Origin: Nephrocerus scutellatus
Taxonomy: Eukaryota > Arthropoda > Insecta > Diptera > Pipunculidae
DNA length: 64,000 nucleotides
Direction: 5' to 3'
NCBI GenBank assembly: GCA_947095585.1
Contig: OX352761.1
Coordinates: forward strand, 34,377,777-34,441,776
Positions 31,087-42,159 of the stretch are shown in pieces. The position numbers and the translations under genes were made by a program. Under the pieces are notes generated by a model, which was given only the letters and a program-made list of their open reading frames with translations, ran no database searches and was not told the DNA's origin. The first letter of the stretch is position 1, and each line of letters opens with the position of its first letter.

Positions 31087-31790
31087 AAACAACCCATAAA
31101 AATTAAAATTTTTCATGTAAATTCTCTAATAGAAGATGGGTATGTGTTAAAATTTGAAGAAAATCGGGCTCATTTTTAAAAAATTTACAGACACCACACG
31201 GGTCTCAGGTACTCCAACAAATTTACAAAAAGTTATGTCCATCAGTGATACACATGTGTTAAAAATTTGAAGAAAATCGAGCTACTTTTTAAAAAATTTA
31301 TATGGGCAATCCTCGGGCCTCAGGAGATACATGCGTATATAAAATTTGAAGAAAATCGGGTTAATTTTTGTAAAAAATGTTTATGGGGCCCCACGAACCC
31401 GGACCCGCTCTCCAAAATTTTTACAAAAAGTGTTGTCTATCGGAGATACATGCGTGTATAAAATTTGAAGAAAATCGGGTAAATTTTTTTTTAAAATTTG
31501 ATGGGGTCCTACGAACCCGGAGCCCGGGGTCTCCAAAATTTTTACAAAAAGTTTTGTCTATCAGAGATACACGTGTGTATAAAATTTGAAGAAAATTGAG
31601 AAAAATTTGTTAAATATTTGTATGGGAGCCCTCCACCTCGGGGTCCGAGGGGCCTCAAATTTTAATAGAAAGTGTTGTCTCCGGAAATACACATGTGTGC
31701 AAAATTTCAATAAAATCGGTCTTTGGGAAGTGGGTTAAAAATTGATCGCAAGATTCCACGACAGACGACCGACTGCCGTGCCACGGGCAA
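31087..31790 (-). mobile_element. HINE-like repeat, array unit 4 (5' end truncated)
   Basis: Starts ACAACCCATAAAAATTAAAA and TGTAAATTCTCTAATAGAAG, with about five modules (near 31237, 31325, 31437, 31557 and 31670). It stops after GCCACGGGCAAG, so the TTAATATAGAGAATTT terminus is lost where RTE-like sequence begins. Confidence 0.65.
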
Positions 31791-31792
31791 GA

Positions 31793-32325
31793 GATCATAT
31801 CTGTCTTACTGAACGCCAGAAACCGCTCATCAACAATCTGAAGTGTGGTTAATGGCCAGATAAGTTCACAATCGACCAAATATTCACAATGCCGCAGATG
31901 CTGGAGAAGACCCAAGAAGTACAGATCTATACTCACCACCTTTTTTTATAGATTTTACAGCCGCATATGACAGTATTTATAGTGACGAGCTATATAAATC
32001 CATGGCTAGTTCTACCATCCGTGCCAAATTCGTTTAATTGTGCAGGATGACAATGGAGAATTCTGCTCCGCGAGACAGCGACCAGCTATCATGATACTTC
32101 TATAGCATCATATTGGAAACTCTTAGATGCAAGATAGAGGAAAAATTTTCTGTCCAACTGTGCGAATACACTGACGTCATCGACTTAATTCGCAGAACCC
32201 AGCGATCTGTCACTGGTGCATTTGTAAGCATTGAGACAGAAGGGGCCAAAATGGGATTGGTAGTTAACGATGGCAAGGCAAAGTCAAAGGTAAAGACAAG
32301 AAGGAACTTTGTCTTCTAGGCCTAC
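31793..32325 (+). mobile_element. RTE-like reverse transcriptase fragment (family C)
   Basis: Translated across frameshifts it reads FTIDQIFTMPQMLEKTQEVQ and THHLFIDFTAAYDSIYSDEL (about 31870-32000; motif A aspartate present), AKFV-LCRMTMENS, then EYTDVIDLIRRTQRSVTGAF and GAKMGLVVNDGKAK (32166-32290). EYTDV stands where YADD should be, so a catalytic aspartate is lost, and the GLRQGD segment is deleted. It differs from family A in wording but shares the FIDFKAAYDSI and LCRMT style, so it is a related RTE lineage. About 530 bp, dead. Confidence 0.6.
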
Positions 32326-32329
32326 TGGG

Positions 32330-33598
32330 TTTTTCGGCGAAGGTGCAAACTGGTCGGGTAAACATTTGTCAGAGCATCCAGCATACGTACAGGTATGTGC
32401 GTGTTAACATAAGGAACAGTTTTAAATTATCATATAGAAGCCGTCTAGTTCTATATTTTATAATTATAATTATAGGGAATCGTCCAACATTCTGTCTTCT
32501 GTACAGATACATATCTATTAGATTTTAGATAGCGTGTTCACGATAAGGATCGAGTTTTATTTCGAATTATCCGTCAACCTATCTATTAATACTACTTAGA
32601 TAAAAAGATATTAAATATGGCGATACAATACTTTAAATTTTCAGAATTATTCTATTCACTTAAGGTTTGGTTATGTTTTGTATGATTAAAAGTAGCTGAT
32701 TTTATGCTAAATAAACAGCGGTCATTACTGGTTGCATTAACTCCATCCGAATTAATACTACTGCAGAATTAAGTTGTTATTTTACACAAATATTTCACAG
32801 TATGCCTGCTTCACATACGGGTGTGTTGCAATTTTTGAAAGTTATTTGCATTTTTATTGAAACAATTCAATAAATATGATTTCCATATAAATAATCGGAT
32901 TGTGATATAAAATTATGCACAGCAATATAGGGATGTGTTCCTTTGGCCTTTAGAACCAAACAGATAAGTGAGTGTTACCAGGCCCGTAATTGATGGAAAA
33001 AACGTGCACTTGCACAGGGCGCCAGCTAGATAAGCGCTTTATCTCTTCAAATGTTTCCCCTGACATATAATCACATACTGATAAAAACTTTGTTTACGAA
33101 ACAATAAAGTAAAAAATACCTAGTAATGAAGTGATAGAAATACTGTTTAAGTTGAGGTAGCTAATATCTAATTTTGTGATTTTATAGAATAGCCAAAAGA
33201 AGTTTCAACGTAGTAAGAATCAGAAGTTTTTTGTAAAAATGTTTATTTGGTACTTTTAAGCTAACTTACTAACTAACTGACTTAAGCTGCTATAAGCAAA
33301 GCTGTTGCATGTATTCGGATTCAAAGTAAGAGGAGCCTTATGAAATTTTTGTGGAGTTCATTCGAACTTCGAGTCCCCCGCTCAGTTGTCCAACGCACTA
33401 ACCAGTTCAATCGCGTCTGTTACGTTGAAAGGCTTTGGAAGTTGGTATAAGAAAAGCTTTGCAAAATGATATACGAGTTGAAACAACATTTTAAACAAAG
33501 GTAGGATAAAGGCTATATATTTCTGCAAAATACCTTGCATGGCAATGCTTACCTTTCGAGGTTCGTTGGAGTTGAACAAATAGGCATAAATAAACCAG
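32330..33598. other. no recognised gene
   Basis: AT-rich. Only short frames, and no terminal repeats recognised. A GTCCCCCGCTCAGTTGTCCA stretch near 33372 is faintly SINE-like but has no clear box pair. Confidence 0.35.
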
Positions 33599-33599
33599 T

Positions 33600-33830
33600 A
33601 TCAAAAGCGCCGTGGATCAAGTGGTCTAGTACATTTGACTTCTGAGCAAGAGGTCCAAAGTTCAAATCGCACAAAAAAAAATCTTTTTCGCGGTCCCACC
33701 CCCACCCACCTCTAGCGAATGTCTGACAAACGGTCGAGAGTAATAATTATCACGGAAAGCTTCGTCGCTATTTGGATACGGTATTAAATTGCAGGTCCTT
33801 TTCAGGCTTGCGGAATCGGGTCCCAGATCT
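33600..33830 (+). mobile_element. tRNA-derived SINE, copy 2
   Basis: Plus-strand relative of the SINE at 28338. The head GTGGATCAAGTGGTCTAGTA holds a weak A box, and AAGTTCAAATCGC (33657-33669) is a degenerate B box. The body is shared: TTTTTCGCGGTCCCAC, CCACCTCTAGCGAATGTCTG, ACAAACGGTCGAGAGTAAT, CACGGAAAGCTTCGTCGC, and ATACGGTATTAAATTGCAGG. The GGTCTGTCGCGCC tail is missing. Confidence 0.6.
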
Positions 33831-33834
33831 TATT

Positions 33835-34495
33835 ACCTGATCTAAAATTTTATAGTAGAAGTTCGCTTTAAGTCCAGCACATGAACTTCGTAACAAAAAA
33901 TTTGAGGAACTCAATAAGCTTAACTTTGTTAAAACTTATAATGGTGAATCTTGTAAATCAGCTACAAGTAACATTAAATCAAAAGACAAATGCCGGAGAG
34001 TTATATCAAGAGTTATTGACATTGCTGTCACTCATAGGATCTGAAAGTTAAACCTTAGATGTATTGCATTTTATATTCTTCTAACTTAGAGCAAGTGTTT
34101 CCAAACTTTGTAATAGTCATTAAAATCTTATGCTTGATGTTTGCACAGGGCTCCAAATAAGTTTTGGCCGGCCCCGAAGTATGACAGAATAAATGTATTT
34201 CAGTATGCCGGATACGCAGCAGACAAACTTATTTGTTTTTAAATATAATCAACACAAAAGTAAAAATTTGTTTATTCATTAAAAGGAAAAATAAAAATGT
34301 TATTTATTCTTATGAAATGATATGCAAAGATTTTGATTACATTTGATTCCTCTATAAAATGTAAAATGATAAGAATGGAAATAATGTGTGGAATACAAAT
34401 TGAAGTTTTAACGTTATTGAAAATCAAAGGAAACGTCAGCGTTCTGTTTTTCTGTTTGGCAAATAAAATAAGTACCTATATTCTGGGCGACTAGG
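33835..34495. other. no recognised gene
   Basis: No domain or repeat terminus recognised. It precedes the GC-richer segment at 34496. Confidence 0.35.
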
Positions 34496-34874
34496 ACGCG
34501 ATAGTGAGAGGACTGTTAAAAGACGGCAATAAAGTCCGAGCGTACAACATCAACATCCTTGTTCGCCCGCAGCCACAGTCAGCACATTTGATATCCCATT
34601 TCGTCGAGTATCGAGTCCCTCACTTACAAAAACAAAAATATAAAACAACAATAACGCACAGCGAAAGAGCAAAAGTAGCATTGCAATCAGACTAAATCGC
34701 ACAGAAAAGCCGTAAAAGGTGGAAAAATTTTACGATCCTTCTATCCATCGAAGAAACACATTAAAACTTCGCCTGTATTTATTTTGGATTTGGCAAAGGA
34801 CGGCGACGACTGAAGCGACTACGGCGACTATACAACTATACGGAGCGACCCCCGACCCACGATTCTTGAGCGGG
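34496..34874 (+). other. possible untranslated first exon of a host gene
   Basis: A GC-richer block in AT-rich surroundings. It contains ACAGTCAGCACATTTG, which resembles an arthropod initiator (TCAGT-like), and several short upstream ATG frames. It ends in GAGCGG followed by GTAAGTAG at 34874, a near-consensus splice donor. This is the composition expected of a fly 5' UTR exon. There is no coding exon downstream in the window that I can connect. It could equally be part of an unrecognised element; only RNA data could tell. Confidence 0.25.
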
Positions 34875-34879
34875 TAAGT

Positions 34880-36115
34880 AGTCATCGATGTGCATGAGTA
34901 ACTCTATCTAACCTATGCAATGCACCTTGGTCGTTCCAGTCATAATAAGATATGAGAAACAACTTCTCGGGTCTGGAGAAGCGAAAATCAGGAGTTGACT
35001 ACAGTCCCATTGTGAACCTAGACGGCATGCACATGTATGGTGCATTGAGCTCCTTTGACGATGTGGGCCTGCCCCATGCATTACGTGCGATCTATTCCAG
35101 TTACTCTTTCAAGTCATAAAATCCGACTCGACTAAGAATATTGTCGCTACCTCACCCCTGGCCAATGGGTGCACTATTTGTCGTCGACGTCCTTGTCACA
35201 CCGTTTCATCCCTAGTAAACAATCTGCTATTCTTCGTTAAAGTTATACTTATCTAATTTGATGTGGAGTTGCATTATAAAACGAATAAACGTAAATTCAC
35301 ACACGCACACACATTAGCTGCTAGCAGAACTTGTTTATCATATTCGTATATACGTATTGGGGATGGGAGGTGGTGTTTTTGGGTCGGATTGATGGAAATG
35401 GCCAAGCATAAAACTCTGGCCGGTTTTGACAAACGCATTCAGATCATTGTAATGGGAAATAAAGCTTTGGACTCTCTGAAGATGGTCATCTTTAGTATTA
35501 TAGCCCCTAAACTCGCTGGGAAAATCGGTGACATGAACCGACAGCGAAAACACACCACCACAGAGTGAGAACGGCTCGACCTGAGCTCTTGGCACAATGG
35601 TACGAGTATGCAGACACGACACTTTTATTGACAGTACTCCGATTTGGAATTGCAAGCCGCGCGTACCTACGCCTGGCACCAGCTGCACCTCTGCATTCCT
35701 GGTTTTATGCTCTTTTATTACGGCTCGAACCACCAAAGCTTAACTGCATCCAAGAGGATTAAGTTGATATCGTTAACTCGGAAAGAAATAAGAAAATTTA
35801 ACGAACGGCTAAATGCGTCCGTTTAGTTATATATGTTGTAGCAACTGTTTCTTTCTTACACAGAAATCTTACTCCTTTTACAAATCATTGGATAAAAGTT
35901 ATCAGTTTTAATGCCAAGAGTAATTAACTTTTTGAATTAACGTTAATTATAATTTTGAAAAAGGACAATTCTCCTTCTCAATTCATATGTGCATTCAATG
36001 TGTGCAATGTGTGAGTTTTATTCCTTAACAGACTTTAAACGTGGTAGTTCTGGAAAATTCTCTTCTTTAACTTACCGCCGAGATTTATAATAAAAAATAT
36101 TTTCCAGTTTCATCA
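34880..36115. other. no recognised gene
   Basis: Includes overlapping frames at 35263-35568 (plus, 101 residues) and 35338-35736 (minus, 132 residues). Neither shows a domain I know, and they are antisense to each other. Confidence 0.35.
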
Positions 36116-36117
36116 CC

Positions 36118-36365
36118 ATTTAGCACCCATACAAATTTTATAGAAAATAGTACCCGAATTTCTTCAAATTTTATACGCATGTGTATCTCCGATGGACAAC
36201 ACTTTTTGTAAAAACTTCGAAGTGATAGAGCCCCGGGGTCGAGGGGCTCCCATACAAACTTTAAAAAAAAAGTACCTGATTTTCTTTAAATTTTTCACAC
36301 ATGGGTATCTCCGATTAGAGAATTTACACGAAAAATTTTAATTTTTATGGGCTGTTTTTTTTAAA
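36118..36365 (+). mobile_element. HINE-like repeat, 3' part
   Basis: Two modules (ATCTCCGATGGACAACACTT near 36185) and a GGGGTCGAGGGGCTC block, ending ATTAGAGAATTTACACGAAA, with the AAAAATT/AATTTTT stem and ATGGGCTGTTTTTTTT. The 5' half is missing. Confidence 0.65.
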
Positions 36366-36410
36366 TGCTCACTTTGGACTAACGCGCGATGTAATATAAA
36401 CCTGCTGCTT

Positions 36411-36640
36411 CTAGCTGCTCCCGGGCGTTACACTACCCGCTATCCCCCTCCTCTTACCGTCACGAAGTTGTGGTGTACTATTGCCAATAACTTACATTGA
36501 AAATTTCATAAAAATTTAAATGTTCCAGTTTGTCCGAGATTTCCGACTTCCCAGAACCATAACGAACAACACAAAAAAATGGAGGTGTAGCCACAACAAG
36601 ACTTTCTCTTACCTACGGGGGCGAAATCTTCAGTAAATTT
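36411..36640 (-). mobile_element. Helitron-like 3' end (family D)
   Basis: On the minus strand it ends GCCCGGGAGCAGCTAG, matching the CTRR end at 37306 in wording. Further in, CCATAACGAACAACACAAAA is shared with 12400. The base expected after CTAG (T) is not present, so the target site has drifted. Non-coding. Confidence 0.5.
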
Positions 36641-36644
36641 ATAT

Positions 36645-37304
36645 TAAATTTTTTTTTAGTTTTATTTTTTTATTTTTTTTTAAATTTCTTTTGCACTTAA
36701 TAGATTTCTCATCAGTGCTATATTTTTTGAGAGATATTTACAAAAAACCGAAATACTGTCCAAGTAAACTACCACTTCCGGCTAGCCGATTGAAGTAAAA
36801 ATAAATTTTAATCCCCATCTATTCAGCCATCTGTGCTGTAGAGTGGCCACAGGCAGAGATTCTTTTTTTTTTCGTTTTTTTTTCGCTTTCTCTGACTCAG
36901 GAGTTTTTTTTAAGAATACCCTAGATCAGCGATGGCGAAACTATGACCCTCGGACCCACGACCATATTTTGTAAATAGTTTTACCTTATCATCACCAAAA
37001 CATACCTGAGCTTACATATTGGGTAAAAATTTCAACAATTAAACAATTGATGGCGAATTTCAAGACCTTATCATTAAACTAAACGGACAAAATCATCTTA
37101 AATGTATTTGTGCAAGAAACCATAAATGTAAATATTGAATTATTTATAAACTCAATCCTGTTATATAACTTTAAAAATTAAGATGTACAATTCATACTAA
37201 ATAACAATATTGTAGTTCCTTCCATGTGATCAACAATCTAACGATAATAATTATATTATACAAATATTTCTTTTCAAATTTGTTTCGAGTATACTTATAA
37301 ATAT
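36645..37304. other. no recognised feature
   Basis: AT-rich, with T-tracts at 36640-36690 and 36870-36910. Nothing coding. Confidence 0.35.
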
Positions 37305-37305
37305 A

Positions 37306-37759
37306 CTAGCTGTTCCCGGGCGCTTTGCTACCCGCCCACTGACGCCACGCCCACTTACACTCGCGTTTCCCGGCTGCCCCATCCCACTGACCCCCGCCCA
37401 CTGACCTCCCGGCCACTTACATCCCAATAACTAACCAACTCACCAATCCAGAAAACTATAGTATCGACACTTATACAGGCAAAGAATGTACAGTTGTTCG
37501 AATATTCTTTGTATGAAGATCATATACAGGGAAAACTACATTTTCCACCACAGCGCCACCAATTGGGTCCAAATTTTGTCAACGACTTTCTTTTTATTCA
37601 AATATTATATGGTGTGAATTTGAGCCAAATCGTTCCATAAATAAGAATTTTCAGAAAAAACGATACCAGCGCCACCTAGCGGGGCTGAACCAATTTGGTC
37701 CAGCCGTTTTCAAGTTTTAAGCATCCGAACAAACCACGATCCATTTTTATATATAAAGA
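37306..37759 (-). mobile_element. non-autonomous Helitron, both ends present (454 bp)
   Basis: Minus strand: begins TCTTTATATATAAAAATGGA at 37759, preceded by A, and ends GCCCGGGAACAGCTAG at 37306, followed by T. That is the Helitron rule of TC...CTRR inserted between A and T. Close to the 3' end GCAAAGCGCCCGGGAAC allows a short GC stem. The interior is non-coding and contains one copy of the GAAAACTATAGTATCGACAC unit that is expanded at 25335-25830. Confidence 0.65.
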
Positions 37760-37784
37760 TATATGTACACCAGAAAAAAAACGA

Positions 37785-38222
37785 TAGATTCAAGTTCCAG
37801 GCCATATTAAACAAAATGGTTTGATTGGAATTAATCAAACTATTGTCTGCGTAGTATGCAATGAAAAAGTTAAGTCACTTCACTTCAATGTATGAAGACA
37901 CTTTGAAAAGATACATCCAATCTCGACGTTTTAACCAATGATGAAAGAATAACTTTTTTTAAAAATAAGAAAAAAGATTTATATTTACAAACTGGTCTTC
38001 TCAACAGTTCCTTAATTTCGAAAAAAAGAAAGCAAAGCTGGAAGTTTCCAAACTGCTTACTTCATTGATAGCCGCGGTAAACCTCTTTCAGAAGGTGAAT
38101 TTATAAAAGAAGCGTTATTGGAATGCAGCTCTACACTGTTTGCAGACTTTGAGGTGAAAGACTTGATTACTAAACTAAACGACTTATCTGTTAGTAGGAA
38201 TGTACTAGTAAAGAACGAGTTA
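37785..38222 (+). pseudogene. hAT transposase N-terminal fossil with BED-type zinc finger
   Basis: Across frameshifts it reads VCVVCNEKVKSLHFNV and RHFEKIH (about 37845-37920), a CxxC...HxxxxH pattern of a BED finger, and then AYFIDSRGKPLSEGEFIKEA followed by LLECSSTLFADFEVKDLITK (about 38070-38185) and LSVSRNV. This order matches the N-terminal third of hAT transposases of the GTF2IRD2/ZBED5-like group, where a BED finger binds the element ends. The DDE catalytic domain is absent. The piece ends where the family-B LINE begins, at about 38258. Recognition is by motif style only. Confidence 0.5.
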
Positions 38223-38257
38223 TAGAATTAGAAAGAGATATTAGATATCAAATTAAT

Positions 38258-41200
38258 ATTGGGGATCTGTATTGCGATTGGTCGGAAAACTACTGACTTC
38301 TCAAAACTTGGTTTGATCCAGAAGCGCAACAATCAAGTTCGTGATGTAGTGCTTGCTCTACCTCCTAGTAGTGGTCCCCAGGCAACTATGTGTATAAATC
38401 CTTATATATGTAGGCTAAAATTGCAAGTACGAACGGTCTAGCGTTTCTAGTCTAGGTAACGTGGGTTACCACCCTGCGGTACCGAAAAATGCCCGCTACT
38501 GAAACCGACACAACGCCTCGGATAAGTAATGATCGAATAATGACGACTTTTGGCTGTTGTACCCGGACTAAGATTGATTTCTGGAATGTGAGGACGTTCC
38601 TTGACTTAGGGAGTGAAGGACCTGAAAATGCCAGATTTCTTAAACTGGATCGTGAGTTTCTTCGATATAATTTAAACATACTGGGAGTGAGTGGCGTAAG
38701 ATGGTTCGACGCGGGAGAAAACCAATCCCCAACGTGTATCACTGTGCTCCTATACTCCGGCAAACCCTCCGGCAGTCCCCATGAATTTGGCCAGATTTCC
38801 GAGTAGAGTACGGCGCGTTACGGTCATACAGTGTTACGCCCCAACGAATCCGTCGACTAAGGATGAAAAGGACAACTTCTACAAGCAGCTAATCGCTGTT
38901 TTCAACGCAACGCTGAACGGAGATATCGTCATCATGATAGGGGACTTGAATGCCAAGGTAGGCAACGACAATGAAATACTCAGACATGTGATTGGGAAGC
39001 ACGGCCTCGGCGAACGAGGTCGCACCATGTTTGAGCATAACACCCGCCACAAAGTCAGCTGGGTGTCAACTGTCAGGCAATCATCATCTAACCAAATCGA
39101 CCCTGTGGCGATCAACCGAGCTGTCTTTTAGACGTCCGAAACAGACGAGGAGCCAACATGGGTATGGTACGGGATCATGATTATGATAGCTACTGTCCAG
39201 TTACGTATTGCATCAGTTCAAAGACTCCGCAATATCATCCGAATGCCTAGGTATACTATCGACCGGCTAGAGATCCCGTCAGTACGCCAACAATTAAGGG
39301 ATAATTTATCGCAAGGAGTGGAAGCAATAAGCAGCTCACTGCCGACAACCATCCAAGAACATTGGAAGGCTGTGAAAAATGTTTTCACATCTGGAGCGGA
39401 AAGTATTGTTGGTAAAAGCCAGGCAAGGCACATCACGTGGCTTATCGATGATACCTGGAGGCGGATTAAAGAACGTAAGCCACTTAAAGCTCGTATTGTA
39501 GATACCCCAGCAGTAGTGAGGATCGAGCTAGAGTCCCTGTATCGAAGAAAAATAAGAGAAGTGCAGCGTAGTTTGAGACGTGACAAGCGTAATTATATTA
39601 ACAACCTGGCCTCAGAAGCAGAGGAGGCAGCGAGCAGGTGCTATAGCAGAACCGTTTGCAGAATCACCAAAGAGCTGACAGGTGGTCACCGTTCTAGCCA
39701 ACATCCGGTGAAAGGCCTTGATGGTGCCGTACTCGTTTCAGATGAGGATCAGCTCAAGCGATGGAAGGAGCATTTTTATACGGTCCTTAACCGATATCCA
39801 ATTATATGCACCGAAATCAAAAGGAGCTGCCGGAAGTAACAGTTTTCCGAATTCTCACCTCAACTCCAAGTAAAGACGAGATCGCTACTGCGATCAACGC
39901 ACTAAAGAACAACAAGTCGAGAGGACCAGATGGTATACCCGTGCCGCTCCAACGACATCAGCAGAGCTTTTATATCCTCTTGTAGAGAGAGCTTGGAAGG
40001 CAAAAAGTTTCCCCGACGAGTGGAAAAATGGAATGGTTGTCAAGCTCCCTAAAAAAAGTAGTCTTATGGAGTGCGAAACTGGAGAGGCATTTGCTTTCTT
40101 CCTGCAGATGCAAAGGTAATAGCTAAAGTAGTACTTAATAGAATTAAGGAACATCTGGAGGATACACTCGATGCCGAACAAGCAGGTTTCCGCAATGGAT
40201 CCTCCTGTGTCGACCACATCAACACCCTGCTGATCATTATTGAACAGTGCGTTGAATTCCGGTCACCACTACACCTGCTGTTCATCGATTTTGAGAAGGC
40301 ATTCTCAACAGACAGTTTATCTGGCTCGCCTTGCGCAGGAGAGGTAACCCGATAAACTTATAACTATCATTAAAGCAACCTATAACGGCTCTAAATGTCA
40401 TGAGCTGCATAGAGGAAAGCTGTCAGAGGAATTCGAGATCCTAAGTGGGGTACGACAAGGTTGAATTCTATCGCCGATACTTTTTTTGTTGGTGATTAGC
40501 GATGTGCTTCGCGCAGCTTTATCTACTGGAAACGGAGGAATTCGTTGGACTCTTACATCTCAACTCAAACATCTTGACTACGTTGACGACGTTTGTTTAC
40601 TCTCACACAGGATTATGGCTGCACCAAATGACAACAAATGTGGAAAGGGAGGCAAATGTTGCAAGTTTGAAGATTAATACGCCAAAAACCAAAATCATCA
40701 ACCTCGGCACCAACTCAGTAACTCAAGTTAACATTATTGAACAACTGTAAGAGAGAGTAGAGAATTTCAAATATCTTGGGAGTATTGTCTCGACCGAAGG
40801 TGGAACCGAACAGGACATTGTCAACCGAATCTTCAAAGCAAAATCAATGTTTGGAATGATGTCCATGATATGGCGAAGCAATGCGATCAGCTTAAACACC
40901 AAGCTGCGAAATTTCCATCCAAATGTTGAATTTGTGCTGTTGTATGGGTATGCAGAATTTGGAAGGTGACCGCTACTATCACAAAAAGATTACAAACGTT
41001 CGTAAATAGCTGCCTACGGAATATCTTAAGGGTTTTCTGGCCTAACCGTATCTTTAACTAACATCTTTACCAGAAAACGAGTCAGGAACCAATAGGCACA
41101 ACCATCCAACGACGGAAGGACATACACTCCGAAAAGGCGACAGTTCCATAGCCAACTACGCAATGCAATGGAATCCGTTATCTCAGGATGGTAGAAGAAC

Positions 41201-41342
41201 GGGTCGTCCGAGAAATACATGGCGCAGAAGAGTTGAGGAGGAGTCACGGCAATTGGGGAAGAGTTGGAGAGAGCTGAAGCTCATTGCCAGGAACCGCACG
41301 CGATGGCGCGTAGGCGTAGTAGAGGCCCTAGGACCCACAAGA
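38258..41342 (+). mobile_element. RTE-like LINE, family B, copy c (longest)
   Basis: Begins ATTGGGGATCTG like copy b. Endonuclease: MPATETDTT (38489), DFWNVRTFLDLGSEG, ILGVSGVRWFDAG, QCYAPTNPS, VIMIGDLNAKVGN (about 38930-38965), then NQIDPVAI, where the catalytic DHV histidine is replaced by proline. Linker: RDKRNYINNLASEAEEAASR (about 39570-39630) and LDGAVLVSDEDQLKRWKEHF. RT: AINALKNNKSRGPDGIP (about 39890-39945, shifted frames), VVLNRIKEHLEDTLDAEQAG, LLFIDFEKAF, SGVRQG and LDYVDDVCLL, where YADD has become YVDD. C-terminus: RNTWRRRVEEESRQLGKSWR and RNRTRWRVGVVEALGP up to 41342. At least six frame breaks. The element ends CCCACAAG; the tail and target-site duplication are unclear. Confidence 0.8.
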
Positions 41343-41344
41343 AC

Positions 41345-41900
41345 ATGACCAAATCGTGTTAGTGAATTGTTGAATTTGTTGAATTTCAAAGCAGAATAGT
41401 TTCGAAAAAAATTTGAAATTTTTTTTTTTGAGATTGAAGAGAAAATTAAAAAAAGTAATGCAAGTTCGAATAAGTACTAAAACTATAGAAAATAAATTAT
41501 TGAAAGTTAGGTAATCTTTACCAAATAGCAAATCAATGCAGAAACTTGTAAATGGGCTATTAACTATGTTTGGATCCACATGTTTCTGAATTATATTGAG
41601 AGCAGTAGTATAGGTAAACTCGGGAATGAATTGACTATAAAATGCGATCAAATGATAAATTCAAATTATAAACCTAATATAAAGAAACTCGCACAAAATA
41701 AACCACACCAGATTTCTCATCAAACGTTTAAACGTTTCATATTTATCCACATCCTTCTAACTATTTTATCTTAAAAAGAATTTCTAATAAAACTTTTATC
41801 TAAATTTAGGATACAATTATTTAATTTATTGTTTTTGTTCTTCACTTGGAAACAAAAATAATAAATATATATTATAGATAAAAATAAATAATAAAATTTA
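41345..41900. other. no recognised gene
   Basis: AT-rich. The minus frame 41328-41651 and plus frame 41580-41774 have no domain. Confidence 0.35.
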
Positions 41901-41902
41901 TC

Positions 41903-42125
41903 AGTGCTGTAGCGGCAGCCCAGTTGACACCACAGGAGAGTTCAGGTCCTATGAACGCAGATTCCGAGCCAGCCCTAGCATCATCTGCATCTTAGTTGCC
42001 TGCAATTACCTGATGATCAGGGACCCAACCGAGTTTCACTCTGTTGTATGTGGCAAGAGATTGCAGTGCATCGTAGCAGTTTCTGACTGATAACGAGTCC
42101 GAGATCCATCTATGAACCAGACCAG
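41903..42125 (-). pseudogene. LINE-type RNase H domain fossil
   Basis: Minus strand, two frames: WFIDGSRT near 42110-42125 (the DGS that starts RNase H), then SDSLSVRNCYDALQSLATYN and VKLGWVPDHQVIAGN-DADDA (about 41990-42065), followed by GSESAFIGPELSCGVN. This is the SDS...WVPGHxGIxGNExAD layout of RNase H domains carried by R1, I or LOA-type LINEs; retroviral-like elements lack the FIGPEP-style tail. The middle of the domain is deleted between DGS and SDS. The expected H in PGHxG remains as DHQ, and the E of GNE is a stop. No reverse transcriptase of the same element was found nearby. Confidence 0.6.
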
Positions 42126-42159
42126 ACATATGGCGTATAGTGAAAGATAACCATGACTC

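Noticed and set aside
29573..31790. Regularly spaced repeats that might suggest a CRISPR array
   Set aside because: The period is 115-125 bp, the whole module is repeated and not just a short repeat with unique spacers, and the context is an insect-type genome.
35263..35736. Opposed 101- and 132-residue frames as a possible gene
   Set aside because: They overlap antisense, neither shows a domain, and there are no convincing splice signals framing either one.
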